A stretch of 64,000 nt of DNA from CAYOEZ01 sp964402955. GTDB taxonomy: Bacteria > Chloroflexota > DTOL01 > DAOUCN01. Every line of letters begins with the position of its first letter. Within the stretch, counting starts at the first letter, position 1. The notes under the pieces are model-generated. The model ran no database searches and had not been told where the DNA came from. It was given only the letters and a program-made list of their open reading frames with translations. Position numbers and translations under genes: made by a program. The stretch spans positions 1 to 64,000 of the forward strand of contig CAYOEZ010000002.1 in assembly GCA_964402955.1 (NCBI GenBank), read 5' to 3'. Below are positions 41,842 through 51,500 of this stretch, one piece after another.

Positions 41842-42990
41842 CTACTTGGTCGGATTCCAGACATATGAACCTGTCTTGTCTATGTATCCTGTGCGGTCGC
41901 CAAGTCCGACAAAGGCAAGGCCGTTGGCAAACGGGTAGGCATCGTCGAACTGTAGATTGATCACAATTCTCCCAGCCTTGTCGATGTATCCCCATTGCAA
42001 TTGTGATGCTGAATGTAATCTCACAGGTGCCAGTCCCCCAGAGAACCCCTTAACCATGTCGAATGTTGCCTTGATAACGATTTGTCCAGACTTGTCAACG
42101 TATCCCATCTTCTCGCCAACATAAACGGGGAGCAACCCTTCGGAGAAGCGCTGCCAGAGAAGCACCGAATCTGTTGGGAAACCTTCTGTGGAACTCGTGT
42201 GAGAAGAGACCAGGCCTTCAAAAAAGAGATCGGCCCCCTCAGTAAATGCGATCTTGCCTGTCTTGTCTATGTATGCTGACTTGCCTCCAAACTCCACCAG
42301 CGCCATACCCTCATGGAACTCACCAGCCTGGTCGAACTGTGGGTTTATCACCAGCTTCCCCGCCTTATCAATGTAGCCCCACTTATCCTTCAACACGGCG
42401 GCCAATCCTTCAGAGAAACGGCCAACATCGTCGTACTCCTGCGCATAAGCGGCCTTCTTACCTGTCTTGTCAATATGGTATCCCTTTCCGGCTACTTGCA
42501 CTCTGGCCATACCGTCGAAGAAGAAGCCAGCATCATCGAACTGTGGGTTAATGCGATACTTGCCTGTCTTGTCAATGTAACCATATCTACTGCCGATGGA
42601 CACAGCAGCCAGGCCTTCGCGAAACGGAAACGCGCTATCGAACTGAGGCTCAATGATTGTCTTGCCTGTCCGATCAATGAACTGCCACGAGCCGTCGCTG
42701 GCGGTGGCAGGTATCAGACCCTCTGAGGAAACCAAGTCGTCCGACATGACGTAGGATATCCAGGCCTGGCTCACGCTATCTATGCTGTACTGCGCCCGGA
42801 TCCGTACCTTACCAGTCTGGTCAATAAAGCCGTATTTCCCCCCTTGGAGCACAAAGAAATGTGGCTCTGAAACTCCCGTGACCGACGCCGTTGTCCTCCC
42901 GGAGGAAGTGGAGGCGCTACAGGCTGCAAGACCGACAGCAATAAGAATGGCCAACAAGAGGAGCCCACAGACCCTTCGACACATGCCCAC
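41842..42990 (-). CDS. WG-repeat lipoprotein
   Basis: A 382-residue lipoprotein from the GTG at 42990, set by GAGGAGG spaced 6 bases. A hydrophobic stretch and lipobox VGLAACSAS are followed by about eight WG repeats (patterns such as YGFIDQTGKVRI, WGYIDKAGKLVINPQFDQAGEF). WG-repeat proteins are beta-rich and often surface-exposed; the ligand is unknown. A longer frame starts at a TTG at 43014. It lies downstream of the DUF433/DUF5615 pair on the same strand. Confidence 0.85.
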   Translation of the reverse strand: MGMCRRVCGLLLLAILIAVGLAACSASTSSGRTTASVTGVSEPHFFVLQGGKYGFIDQTGKVRIRAQYSIDSVSQAWISYVMSDDLVSSEGLIPATASDGSWQFIDRTGKTIIEPQFDSAFPFREGLAAVSIGSRYGYIDKTGKYRINPQFDDAGFFFDGMARVQVAGKGYHIDKTGKKAAYAQEYDDVGRFSEGLAAVLKDKWGYIDKAGKLVINPQFDQAGEFHEGMALVEFGGKSAYIDKTGKIAFTEGADLFFEGLVSSHTSSTEGFPTDSVLLWQRFSEGLLPVYVGEKMGYVDKSGQIVIKATFDMVKGFSGGLAPVRLHSASQLQWGYIDKAGRIVINLQFDDAYPFANGLAFVGLGDRTGYIDKTGSYVWNPTK

Positions 42991-43050
42991 AGTTGTCCTC
43001 CTCAGAAGCTGCAATGCTATCTCTTCCTGCCCAGCAGTGTCATGAATGGC

Positions 43051-43383
43051 TCAGAACAACGTGAGAACCGCCAGCCTGTCATCCGCGTGCAGCTCATTGA
43101 TCGCTTCAATGTGAGCGCGCAGGACAGTCTCGATTTGACCCGTCATGCAGTTGCCGAGCCGCAGCCAGACAACCTTGGGAGGGAACCCACGCACGATGCT
43201 CAGTTCGTTGTAATCGACGTCCTTCGTCACAATGGTGTATCCGAAGTCACGCGCATATGCCCAGACTGCCTCGTCCGTGGCACGGTCAAGTCCAAGCAGC
43301 GACACGTGACCTGCCCCCGGATAGACATCCGCCAGGCGCTCAACCAGACGAGGAGACAGATTCTGGTCAAACAGGAGCTTCAT
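43051..43383 (-). CDS. DUF5615 PIN-like toxin
   Basis: A 110-residue PIN-fold protein of the DUF5615/Mut7-C-like family. KLLFDQNLSPRLVERLADVYPG, DEAVWAYARDFGYTIVTKDVDYNEL and PKVVWLRLGNC are the conserved pieces with the acidic residues (Asp in FDQN, Glu in DEAV, Asp in TKDVD). It overlaps the DUF433 gene by 4 bases, the standard arrangement for this type of toxin-antitoxin pair. Confidence 0.88.
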   Translation of the reverse strand: MKLLFDQNLSPRLVERLADVYPGAGHVSLLGLDRATDEAVWAYARDFGYTIVTKDVDYNELSIVRGFPPKVVWLRLGNCMTGQIETVLRAHIEAINELHADDRLAVLTLF

Positions 43384-43610
43384 GCTTGAGCCACCAGCAT
43401 GTGGCGTTCCCGGTCAGCCGCGTAGCTGAGACAAGCCTGGATGTCTTCCCCAGTCAAGTACGGGAAGTCTGTTAGAACCTGCTCCGCAGTCATGCCTGAT
43501 GCCAGGTACGAGAGCACATCGTAGACCGTGATGCGCATGCCGCGAATGCAGGGTTTGCCGCCGCGCTTGCCAGGCTCAATGGTGATGATGTCCCGATAAC
43601 CCGCATCCAT
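43380..43610 (-). CDS. DUF433 antitoxin
   Basis: A 76-residue winged-helix DUF433 protein: IITIEPGKRGGKPCIRGMRITVYDVLSYLASGMTAEQVLTDFPYLTGEDIQACLSYAAD is the full family signature. Start 43610 is chosen from AGGATAGG upstream; the longer frame to 43628 overlaps the DnaJ stop. It is partner of the DUF5615 protein. Confidence 0.88.
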   Translation of the reverse strand: MDAGYRDIITIEPGKRGGKPCIRGMRITVYDVLSYLASGMTAEQVLTDFPYLTGEDIQACLSYAADRERHMLVAQA

Positions 43611-43617
43611 CGTGCAC

Positions 43618-44814
43618 CTATCCTTCATGAGTCTCCCATCGCCGCAAGCGCTGAAACAGGTCGTTCAGCACCGGCAGCAGATTCTCGTTGAGCGGGATGC
43701 CTTCAGCCAGATAGGCCTGCTCACGCCAGCCCTGCGCCCCCTCGATGGCGCGCTGCAACGTCACGGCCACATCGCCGCCCTTGCACACTTGCATCAAGAC
43801 GCCAATGACAACCTGCTCACTCTCCTGAAGAGCTGTGGGCGTACGAACATCGCGCAAAATCACCGTCCGCTCGCGCAGAAAATCGAGGTCGCGGGTCGGC
43901 GACGTTTTGTCAGCATCGAGATCGACCAGCATCTCGCTGGCAACGACGTGCAGGCGCGCCAGAACCAGAAAGCGCCCGCCATTCGACGAGATGTCAATCT
44001 CACCCTGATAGACGCGCCCACTCTTCAGCCCGCCGGGATCGGCAATGGCTTGCACCACCATTGTGTTGCCCGACCACGATGACTCGCTGAGACAGAGCCA
44101 CTTGTGCCGGCTAACGATCGTGCCAACCAGAACGCCAGAACCACCATTGCTCAAGCGGATACTGAACACCTTGGGCGAGCGCCCGCTCACAGCCACCCCA
44201 AAATCGAGAATGCTCGGCGTGGCGACCAGCACCGGTTTCTGCATCACACCGACTTGCACGCTGATCGGCACGGAGCGGGTGCCATAGGAGATGGAATCGA
44301 TGATCAGTGCGCCGTTATGCGTCGAGCCTTCCTTGAGATTGGTCGTATCAACCTCTACATTCACGACCGTGGTGGCGCTAAAAAGGCGCGACGTGCTCAG
44401 GCGTATCCAGGGATGGCTGGCGCGCAGGTCGCCAATCAGAGTGCGGCCTTCGGTGACGCTGATCTCGACCGTCAACGTGCGCGTCGTCCCCTTGGCCAGC
44501 GTGCCAAACGACAGAATGGATGGCGTGACTGTGACCATGGGCATCGTGCGCCGCGTCGCATAGTAACTTCCACGCGACGCGGTGCTGCGCGTGGCACGCG
44601 CCCGCCTCTGGCGATCGTAGTCGCTGCGCTTGGCGACGTCACTGATAACAGCGTAGGCCAGGTTGAGATTGCGCATACGCTCCTCGGCGTCGCTGGCGCT
44701 ATTGACGTCGGGGTGATACTTAGAGGCCAGTCGCCGATAGGCCGCTGTCACGACCTCAGGCTCGGCTTCGGGGTCAAGTTGCAGAATCTTGTAATAATCG
44801 GGTTGTTTTGTCAC
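43618..44814 (-). CDS. J-domain protein fused to Ig-like repeats
   Basis: A 398-residue protein with an N-terminal J domain: DYYKILQLDPEAEPEVVTAAYRRLASKYHPDVN contains the HPD motif needed to stimulate Hsp70. About residues 90-300 hold two beta-sandwich repeats (each with FGTLAKGTTRTLTVEISV- or FGVAVSGRSPKVFSIRLSN-type strands) related to BACON/abnormal-spindle Ig-like folds, then a C-terminal helical region. No G/F region or zinc finger is present. Start is the GTG at 44814; the frame opens further upstream with no clear ribosome binding site. An Hsp70 recruiter of unknown client is the best guess. Confidence 0.82.
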   Translation of the reverse strand: MTKQPDYYKILQLDPEAEPEVVTAAYRRLASKYHPDVNSASDAEERMRNLNLAYAVISDVAKRSDYDRQRRARATRSTASRGSYYATRRTMPMVTVTPSILSFGTLAKGTTRTLTVEISVTEGRTLIGDLRASHPWIRLSTSRLFSATTVVNVEVDTTNLKEGSTHNGALIIDSISYGTRSVPISVQVGVMQKPVLVATPSILDFGVAVSGRSPKVFSIRLSNGGSGVLVGTIVSRHKWLCLSESSWSGNTMVVQAIADPGGLKSGRVYQGEIDISSNGGRFLVLARLHVVASEMLVDLDADKTSPTRDLDFLRERTVILRDVRTPTALQESEQVVIGVLMQVCKGGDVAVTLQRAIEGAQGWREQAYLAEGIPLNENLLPVLNDLFQRLRRWETHEG

Positions 44815-44882
44815 GGCGTCATCATAACACAGGCCGTGCAGTGCGTCAAGGTCAATTGGCCGAAAATTCGTCCCACAACCCC

Positions 44883-44933
44883 TTGACATAGAACATTTGT
44901 TCGTGGTATAATGCGCGTGTAGAACAACTGTTC
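44883..44933 (+). promoter_or_regulatory. lexA promoter with two SOS boxes
   Basis: TTGACA (44883-44888) and TATAAT (44907-44912) are spaced by 18 bp. Two perfect palindromes of the form GAAC-N4-GTTC lie on it: GAACATTTGTTC at 44891-44902 in the spacer and GAACAACTGTTC at 44922-44933 just past the start site. LexA should autorepress this promoter. The ATG of lexA follows 37 bases after the second box. Confidence 0.88.
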
Positions 44934-44969
44934 CCTGTTCTGCGATAGGGCAAGCGCAAGGAGCTGAGT

Positions 44970-45629
44970 ATGGACACCAAACCGCCGTCAGAGGTACAGC
45001 AGAAGATCCTGGACGCTATCCGCATTTTCGTTGAGGACAACAATCGTCCACCGACGATGCGAGAGATTCAGGCGGGCGCCGGGCTATCCAGCCCGTCCCT
45101 GGTGAAGTACCATCTTGACATTCTAATGGAAAGCGGACACATCCGTCACCGCGCCGGCACCGCTCGCGGCGTCGAGATCGCGGCGGATGCCGACGCTCGC
45201 CGGCGTTCCCTGTTGATCAATGTACCCATCATGGGCACAATCGCCGCCGGCCAGCCCATCGAAGCCATTCAGCTCGCCGAGGAAATGTACCTGACCCGCG
45301 ACGTCGCTCGCGTGGGCGATTACGCGCTGCGGGTCCGAGGCTCCTCGATGATCGATGACCACATCGAAGACGGCGACATCGTCATTGTGCGCGCACAGGA
45401 CAGCGCCGACGAGGGCGACACGGTCGTGGCGCTTCTGCTCAACGGCCGCGGTGACATCAGCGGCGAGGCAACCTTGAAACGGTTCTACCGCGAAAAGCCA
45501 CGCGCGGCGGGAGAGTCTGGCCGCATTCGCCTGCAGCCACGCAATCCGACGATGAAGCCAATCTACGTTGACCCCGACTACCTGAAGATCCAGGGCAGAG
45601 TGGTGGGAGTAATCCGTTTGATGGCATAG
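44970..45629 (+). CDS. lexA: LexA repressor
   Basis: A 219-residue SOS repressor. The N-terminal winged HTH (about residues 1-70; RPPTMREIQAGAGLSSPSLVKYHLDIL) binds the GAAC-N4-GTTC operators upstream. The S24 domain has the cleavage site Ala-Gly in IMGTIAAGQPIEA (about residue 93), the catalytic Ser in RGSSMIDDHIEDGD (about residue 127) and the Lys in ATLKRFYRE (about residue 170). On DNA damage RecA triggers self-cleavage. The ATG has CAAGGAGCTGAGT ahead of it. The next four genes follow on the same strand without a visible terminator. Confidence 0.95.
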   Translation: MDTKPPSEVQQKILDAIRIFVEDNNRPPTMREIQAGAGLSSPSLVKYHLDILMESGHIRHRAGTARGVEIAADADARRRSLLINVPIMGTIAAGQPIEAIQLAEEMYLTRDVARVGDYALRVRGSSMIDDHIEDGDIVIVRAQDSADEGDTVVALLLNGRGDISGEATLKRFYREKPRAAGESGRIRLQPRNPTMKPIYVDPDYLKIQGRVVGVIRLMA

Positions 45630-45684
45630 GTGCGCCTGGTCGGGCCCGTGCGCCCGGCAGCAGCGCGACAGAGGGAGGGAGACG

Positions 45685-46140
45685 ATGCTCAAGTATTGTC
45701 AGAACCGTGGCGTTTCAGAAGACGGTAAGGTAACGTGCAAGAAAATCGTGCGCGGGGATGCTGAAGTGAGCCTGGCGATTTGCGAAGCGTGCCCCGCGGC
45801 CAGCGCCAATTGCGGTCATCTCCGCTTCTCTCTGGAAAAGGAAGGCGATTCCTCCATCGTCATCCGCTACGGCAATGGGCGTAGCGAGGTGCTGGAAGGC
45901 GGACCAGGCGGAGTGCGCTTCGCGAAATGTGCGTGTTCTGCTCACATGAGAACCGTCGACACACACAAGGACTGTGCGGGCTGCGCCATGCGCAGCGAGG
46001 GATTCGTTCACGACGTTATCCCGCCGGCGCACGTTGACACACGACCCATGCGGGCCAAGGTCATCCCCTTCCCAAAGATGGTCGGCGTGCGCCAGGCAAA
46101 CCCGCATGGTCACGATGGCACAGTTCACGTTGACGCATAA
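45685..46140 (+). CDS. Cysteine-rich protein in the lexA operon
   Basis: A 151-residue protein of unknown function starting at 45685 after GAGGGAGGGAGACG. It has ten cysteines in pairs (CQ, C, CEACPAAS-C, CACSAHMRTVDTHKDCAGC), consistent with zinc or iron-sulfur binding. The C-terminal half (HDVIPP to the end) is Pro-rich and without fold hints. It overlaps no gene and lies 55 bases after lexA; the FtsK gene follows. I do not recognise the family. Confidence 0.65.
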   Translation: MLKYCQNRGVSEDGKVTCKKIVRGDAEVSLAICEACPAASANCGHLRFSLEKEGDSSIVIRYGNGRSEVLEGGPGGVRFAKCACSAHMRTVDTHKDCAGCAMRSEGFVHDVIPPAHVDTRPMRAKVIPFPKMVGVRQANPHGHDGTVHVDA

Positions 46141-46174
46141 TCCCAAGAGTGTAAAGAGTAGGCAGGTGGTTCCC

Positions 46175-47488
46175 ATGCGCGAGATGTTGGACTATCAGGC
46201 CGACCAAATCGAAAGAGTGCTCGCCAGCCACGGTGTACCAGGGCGAGTCTACGGAGGAGCGGTCAGCCCGCGCCTGGTCGAGTTTCACGTGGCGCCCGCA
46301 GCCGGAGTCAAGATCTCACGTATCGAGGGGTTGGCCGAGGAATTGGCGATGTACCTGGGCGTCAGTTCCTGCCGGGTGCAGCGCAAGGGCGCGGTCATCA
46401 GTATCGAAGTGCCCAAGGACAATCCGCCCATCGTCAAGCTTCTGACTCTGATCAGTGGGCTGGGCAGCACTGTGCCGCCAGCGTCAGCGGTTCTGGGCCA
46501 GGACACTGAAGGCCTGCCGATCTTGTTGCGTTTACCCAGCCCGGATGTGACACATGTCTTGATTACCGGCACCACAGGCAGCGGCAAGACAGAGCTTGCC
46601 AGGAGCATGATCCTCAGCCTTGCTCTGTGCAATCGCCCCGATGCCGTCCGGCTCTTGCTGGTTGATCCAAAGGGGCGAGGCTATGGCGTCTTCAGTCGTC
46701 TCCCGCATCTGATCTGTCCCGTTGTCAGTGACGTTGAAGAGGCGCACGAGCGTCTCGAGGGGCTCGTCTCGGAAATGGAGCGGCGCGACAAGGCAGGCCA
46801 ATCAGAGCCACGTATCATCGTCTTTGTTGACGAACTGGCAGACATGATGATGGTCGGTGGCAGGCAAATGATCCAGACCATGACACGACTGACGCAACGC
46901 GGGCGCGAAGCAGGCATCCACATCATTGCCTGCACGCAGAAACCGACCGCCGCCATTGTCGGCGGTCTGGTCAAGAGCAACTTCCCGGCGCGTTTGGTCG
47001 GCAGTGTGGCCAGCGTAGACGACGCCAGGATTGCATCGGGAATCAGCGGCAGCGGCGCAGAAAAACTGGCCGGACGGGGCGACTTCCTGCTCGTCGTCAA
47101 GGGTGACGTCCGTCGCATTCAGGCCGCCTACGTCCCGGTGGATGAGCTTGCGGTGGCGGTTGAACGACTCGCCGGCCAACCATCCCGTCCGTCCGGTCAG
47201 CCGCTGCTGCAAGGGGCGCCGCTCGCCGCAGCAGGCCCGGAAAGCCGCATCGCGCCAACCCTGACCATGGCTGGCAGCAGCAGCGGTGGCGCCGCCAATT
47301 GCGACGACGCAGAGGTGGTAGATGAACACGCGGCCGCCGACGCGCCAGTGGAATGTGAACGCCAGGCAACGACTGGCCAGCCTTTGACCGTCAGCGTGCC
47401 GGACAAGTCCGAGCTGCGCACGAATGACGATCCGTTCCTGTGGCGACCGATCAACAAGCACCTGAGTATCGGCCATCGCCGTCAGTGA
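46175..47488 (+). CDS. FtsK/SpoIIIE-type DNA translocase without membrane and gamma domains
   Basis: A 437-residue soluble motor. An FtsK alpha domain (about residues 1-85; IERVLASHGVPGRV, EFHVAPAAGVKISRIEGL) precedes the RecA-like beta domain: Walker A GTTGSGKTEL (about residue 132), Walker B RIIVFVDELADMMM (about residue 215) and LVGSVASVDDARIASGISGSGAEKL. The four-helix membrane domain and the winged-helix gamma domain of cell-division FtsK are missing. Start 46175 (GGCAGGTGG upstream) is preferred; ATGs at 46106 and 46115 overlap the Cys-rich gene. Through the lexA promoter it may be damage-inducible. Partner DNA is unknown. Confidence 0.83.
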   Translation: MREMLDYQADQIERVLASHGVPGRVYGGAVSPRLVEFHVAPAAGVKISRIEGLAEELAMYLGVSSCRVQRKGAVISIEVPKDNPPIVKLLTLISGLGSTVPPASAVLGQDTEGLPILLRLPSPDVTHVLITGTTGSGKTELARSMILSLALCNRPDAVRLLLVDPKGRGYGVFSRLPHLICPVVSDVEEAHERLEGLVSEMERRDKAGQSEPRIIVFVDELADMMMVGGRQMIQTMTRLTQRGREAGIHIIACTQKPTAAIVGGLVKSNFPARLVGSVASVDDARIASGISGSGAEKLAGRGDFLLVVKGDVRRIQAAYVPVDELAVAVERLAGQPSRPSGQPLLQGAPLAAAGPESRIAPTLTMAGSSSGGAANCDDAEVVDEHAAADAPVECERQATTGQPLTVSVPDKSELRTNDDPFLWRPINKHLSIGHRRQ

Positions 47489-47553
47489 CAAGCAGGCCCA
47501 ACCACCGCCCGGCGCATGTTTGCAGGGCTATTCGTATAAAGGGAGAAGTGAAA

Positions 47554-47868
47554 ATGAGTCTCGACATTTGGAGCCGCGACGACATCCGAAACGTAATTCT
47601 AGCCGCCAACGCGGCCAGCGCGGATGTGGCGCAGCGAGCGATGGACCGCAGCGAGACGGCGCCGCAAACGCAGCCCCTGACCGACTATCGGGCCGGCTAT
47701 GAAGCCGCCCTGATGACGTTGGCGACCGCCTTCGGCATCCCACTCGTGTCCAACGGCCGGTTGCGCTCACCGGGTGTTGTCATCCCGGGCGGGCGACTGG
47801 CTGTCAGCTACCGCGCTGAACACACGTTGGCGCGGCTATTGCAGAAAAGAGAGGAGATCGAATCATGA
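47554..47868 (+). CDS. Small protein of unknown function, lexA operon
   Basis: A 104-residue protein from ATG 47554, set by AAAGGGAGAAG 5 bases upstream. Only DYRAGYEAALMTLATAFGIPL and an N-terminal helical part are noteworthy; no recognised domain. It overlaps the next gene by 4 bases. Confidence 0.6.
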   Translation: MSLDIWSRDDIRNVILAANAASADVAQRAMDRSETAPQTQPLTDYRAGYEAALMTLATAFGIPLVSNGRLRSPGVVIPGGRLAVSYRAEHTLARLLQKREEIES

Positions 47869-48269
47869 GAGTCTTCGCTGCATTGCTTTCGGTGATTGCC
47901 GTCGTGGCGCTGGCGCTCAACATCGGCAGCCGCATCCCGCCCGACACCGTGGCCATGGCCGCCGGCGTCGTGCTGGGCGCACTGACAGCCATTCCAATCA
48001 GCTTGTTCATGGGCGTAGTCCTTGCCCGCCGCCCGCAGCCTGCGTCCGCTGTCATCGAGGAAGCGCCCCGGACGTACGCCCCACAGCCGGCCTACCAGCG
48101 GGTTGAGAGCTTCTCGTCATTGGGGCGTGACTACCCGCCGCTGGTCATCATCAATCCGTCCGCTTTCCAGGCAGCGTCGCAGCCAGCATATCCGGCGGCG
48201 CGCCTGGATAGCATACCGTTGCTCTCCGGCCAGCGTGAGTTCCGTGTGATCGGTGAGGAAGCGACCTAG
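47865..48269 (+). CDS. Two-helix membrane protein of unknown function, lexA operon
   Basis: A 134-residue protein with two hydrophobic segments (about residues 4-21 and 29-52) and a Pro/Ala/Tyr-rich soluble tail. The ATG overlaps the previous stop by 4 bases (ATGA). No family is recognised. It is the last gene before a strong terminator at 48480-48520. Confidence 0.6.
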   Translation: MRVFAALLSVIAVVALALNIGSRIPPDTVAMAAGVVLGALTAIPISLFMGVVLARRPQPASAVIEEAPRTYAPQPAYQRVESFSSLGRDYPPLVIINPSAFQAASQPAYPAARLDSIPLLSGQREFRVIGEEAT

Positions 48270-48479
48270 AAACGCAGCCGAAAAGTCCATCGTCAGAATT
48301 TGTGGGTGATGAAACATCGTCTACAAGCTGTTTTCGGCGCCAAAATGGGTGGTCCAGAACGTTTTCAGGCTCAGATACATGCTCTGATGGGGAGCCAGCA
48401 TTCGGCGTCGCCGGAATACGGACTTTCCGGCTGCATTTCTAGCGCACTGTTGCGTATTGATCACTGTCGTTGGAAGGTA
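48270..48479. other. Intergenic stretch, no gene supported
   Basis: About 210 bases between the lexA operon and the terminator. It is lower in GC than its surroundings. No promoter or conserved frame was recognised. Confidence 0.55.
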
Positions 48480-48520
48480 AAGAAGGCTTCTGGCATGTTC
48501 GCAATGCCAGAAGCCTTCTT
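48480..48520. terminator. Bidirectional intrinsic terminator
   Basis: A perfect 17-bp stem (AAGAAGGCTTCTGGCAT, 48480-48496; its complement 48504-48520) with a 7-base loop GTTCGCA. It lies between the convergent lexA operon and the malectin gene and ends in AT-rich sequence on both sides. Confidence 0.9.
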
Positions 48521-48559
48521 GTTTGCCTGGTATGATCGCCCCTGGGACATGCGCGCCCG

Positions 48560-51500
48560 TCATTGCCTTGTGACGCGCATCGCAGCGAGGGTGGCTGCAT
48601 CAACAAGGGCGTCGAAGTCGATGTTGAGCTGGCCATCAGCGACGTCAACCAGGAAGACACGGTCAACCGCCTTGTACTTGCCGCCGGCGGCCTGGAAGAC
48701 ATCGAAGTTGGTCAGCGCCGTCACGCCCTCGATGCGCACAGTGAAGCGCCGGTAGTCGATGCCTCCGTAGTACAACTCGGCGAATTTTAGCTCGACGCGA
48801 TAGGTTCCATTAGCCACGTCGAACTTGTATGCGCCTCCGGATGACCAGTAGCGCTCGCTCTGGTAGAGTGTGGGGTCAACCGTGTTGGCAATGGCCTTGT
48901 TCACAGTACTGGTCTGGCCGCCTACGTATCCCCAGGAACCGGCAACGTACGCTTTGTCCGGCGACCAGACGTGTGCGCTTGTGTCAAGGTATTCACTTCC
49001 GCCAACGTTGACCCGCTGGTCGTAGATCGGGGTCGGGCTGGCCGTTGCGGTTGCAGTGGCAGGCGGCGTAGCCGTGCCGGTTGCTGTGGCGGTGGCGGTG
49101 GCTGTCGCCGTTCTCGTCGGCGTGGCTGTGTTGGTTGGCGTCGATGATGGGGTCGGCGTTGGCCCTGTCACCCATTTGATGACCAGCTCCGGGCGATAGG
49201 CCATTGCCTCGCGCATGTTGAAGAGGATGCTGGTGGCCGTTCCACTTGTCTTCTGTAGCTTGAGGCCGTTGTTGGGCAGCGCCCCATTCACCCAGCGCTG
49301 CACAAGGTACGTGAGATCGATCGACGCCCAGCGTGCAGGCGGGAAGTCACCGACCCCCGGCGCCACGGCGCTGGCGAAGGCTTCGCGGTCGACGCTGGCG
49401 CCTTCAGCGCCCGCCACGCTCCACGGAATGGCGCCGTTGGTGGTGTTCCAGGACGCGCCCATTTCGGCCCACGGCGCAAGAAGAGCGTAGACTGTGTATG
49501 TCAAAGTGCGCGCGCCATTCTGCTGCGTTCCGTAGATCCGGAACTGGGCATCGCTGATCGTGGCGTACGACGGGATAGCCGAAAGATCAAAGCGGAAGAG
49601 ACACGGCAGGCCGTTGTCCTGATCGTGGAAACCGTACCCTCCACAGTACGACGTGGCCGATGCGCCGTAGTTCGTGTTCGGGTATGTGACATAGAGCACC
49701 GTGTCTGCATCAGGATTGAGCGTGATGGTGCTGGGCACGGGCGTCGCGGTGAAAGTGGGACTCCACAGCGGCGTTGGCGTCTGCGTCGGCGTTGCCGTCT
49801 GCGTCGGCGTGCTGGTGACGGTTGGGCTGGGCGGAGGCAGTTGCGACACGTGCAGCGCGCTGATCTTGGCGGCGCCCACCACAGGAACGAAACCGATATT
49901 CAGTTGGCCATCATTGACGATGGCCGTCAGGATGCGGTCATACGCCCGGAAGCGCCCGCCCGTAAGGGCAACGATGTCGAGGCGCGAGAGCTGCGTCACT
50001 CCCTCGAGTGTTACATCGAAGACCCGACTGTTTGCGGACGAGTTGTATATCTCGGCGAAGCGCAATTCAATCAGGTATTGGCCGTTGGGGACATCGAACT
50101 TGTACTGGCTCATGCCAAAGCGCTCGCTCTGGTAGAGCCTGGGGTCGGTCGTGTTGGCAATCGGGTTCACCACAGAATAGGTCGAACCGCCAAGCGCGCC
50201 CCATTGTCCTGCACTATAGGCGCGATCAGCCTGCCAGGCGTTGCCCAGCGTATCGGTGTAGACGCCGTCGCCAGCATTGACCCTTATCTCGTAGAAGGGC
50301 ACAGCGATCTGTGTAGCGGTGGCCGACGGTGTGGCAGTGAACGTGCTGGTGGGCAAGGCCGAGGTGGCCGTGACCGTCGCAGTACTGGTGGGCGTCTTCG
50401 TTCGTGTCGCCTCTACTTCGGTGGGCGTTGCTGTCGATGTGGTCGTGGCTGTCGGCGTGGATGTACCGATGCGGGTAACGCGCAAGGCATCGATCTTGGC
50501 GGCATCCTTGCTCGGCACAAAGGCGATATTCAGATGTCCATCGTTGACCGTGACGGTATAGACGCGATCGACAGCGATGTAGCGCCCACCGGCGGCGGAA
50601 AACACATCGAAGGCACTGAGCACACTCTGATCTTCAACGCGGACATCAAACCTGCGCGCTGCGGCGTAGTTGTAGTAAAGCTCGGCGAATCTCAGTTCCA
50701 CGCGGTACGGGCCATTGGCAACGTCGAACGTGTAGGCGCCGCCCCCGGACCAGAAGCGCTCGCTTTGATAGATCTTGTCGAGGTCGGTGTTGGCAATAGG
50801 ATTGGCGGTCGAATAGGTGTTGCCGCCAACATAGCCCCAACTGCCTGGCGCGTAGGCTTTGTCGGCCTCCCAGGTCTGACCATAGGGATCGGTCCACAGC
50901 GCGCCGCCGGCATTAACACGCACGTCGTAGGGCGGAACCGGTGTGTTGGTTGCGGTTGGCGTTCTCGTAACCGTCGGGGTCAGCGATGGCGTCGGCGTCA
51001 GGCTGGGGGTAGGTGTTGGCCCCCGTGCAAATGATGCGACGCGAATGCCGTTGATGGTCGGCGCGCCGATCGTGTTGCTGAAGACAATGCTCAACTGGCC
51101 GGTCACGACTTCTGTATTGAAGGAGAAGTCCCGCGCAATATAACGGCCCGGGTGGTCGATCAGGTCGAGGTTGGTAATCACCCTGGTGGCGCCCAGACTG
51201 ACGTCAAAGACGCGGTTGCCGGTGCAGGACTGTGTGTAGATTTCGGCGAAGCGCAGATCGACGCGGTAGCTGCCGTTGGGAAGATCAAAGCGATACTCGC
51301 TCATGCCCCAATGGCTGGTCTGATAGAGTTGGGGATCATCTGTCCCGGCAATGTCGCGTGTGTTGGTATAGACATCGCCGCCGATGTAACCCCATGATCC
51401 CGGCGCATACGCCTTGTCTGCCTGCCAGATCAGGCCATTGATATCGGTGTAGGCTGGGCCGCCGGCATCGATGCGGACCTCGTACGATGGCGGCGGAGTT

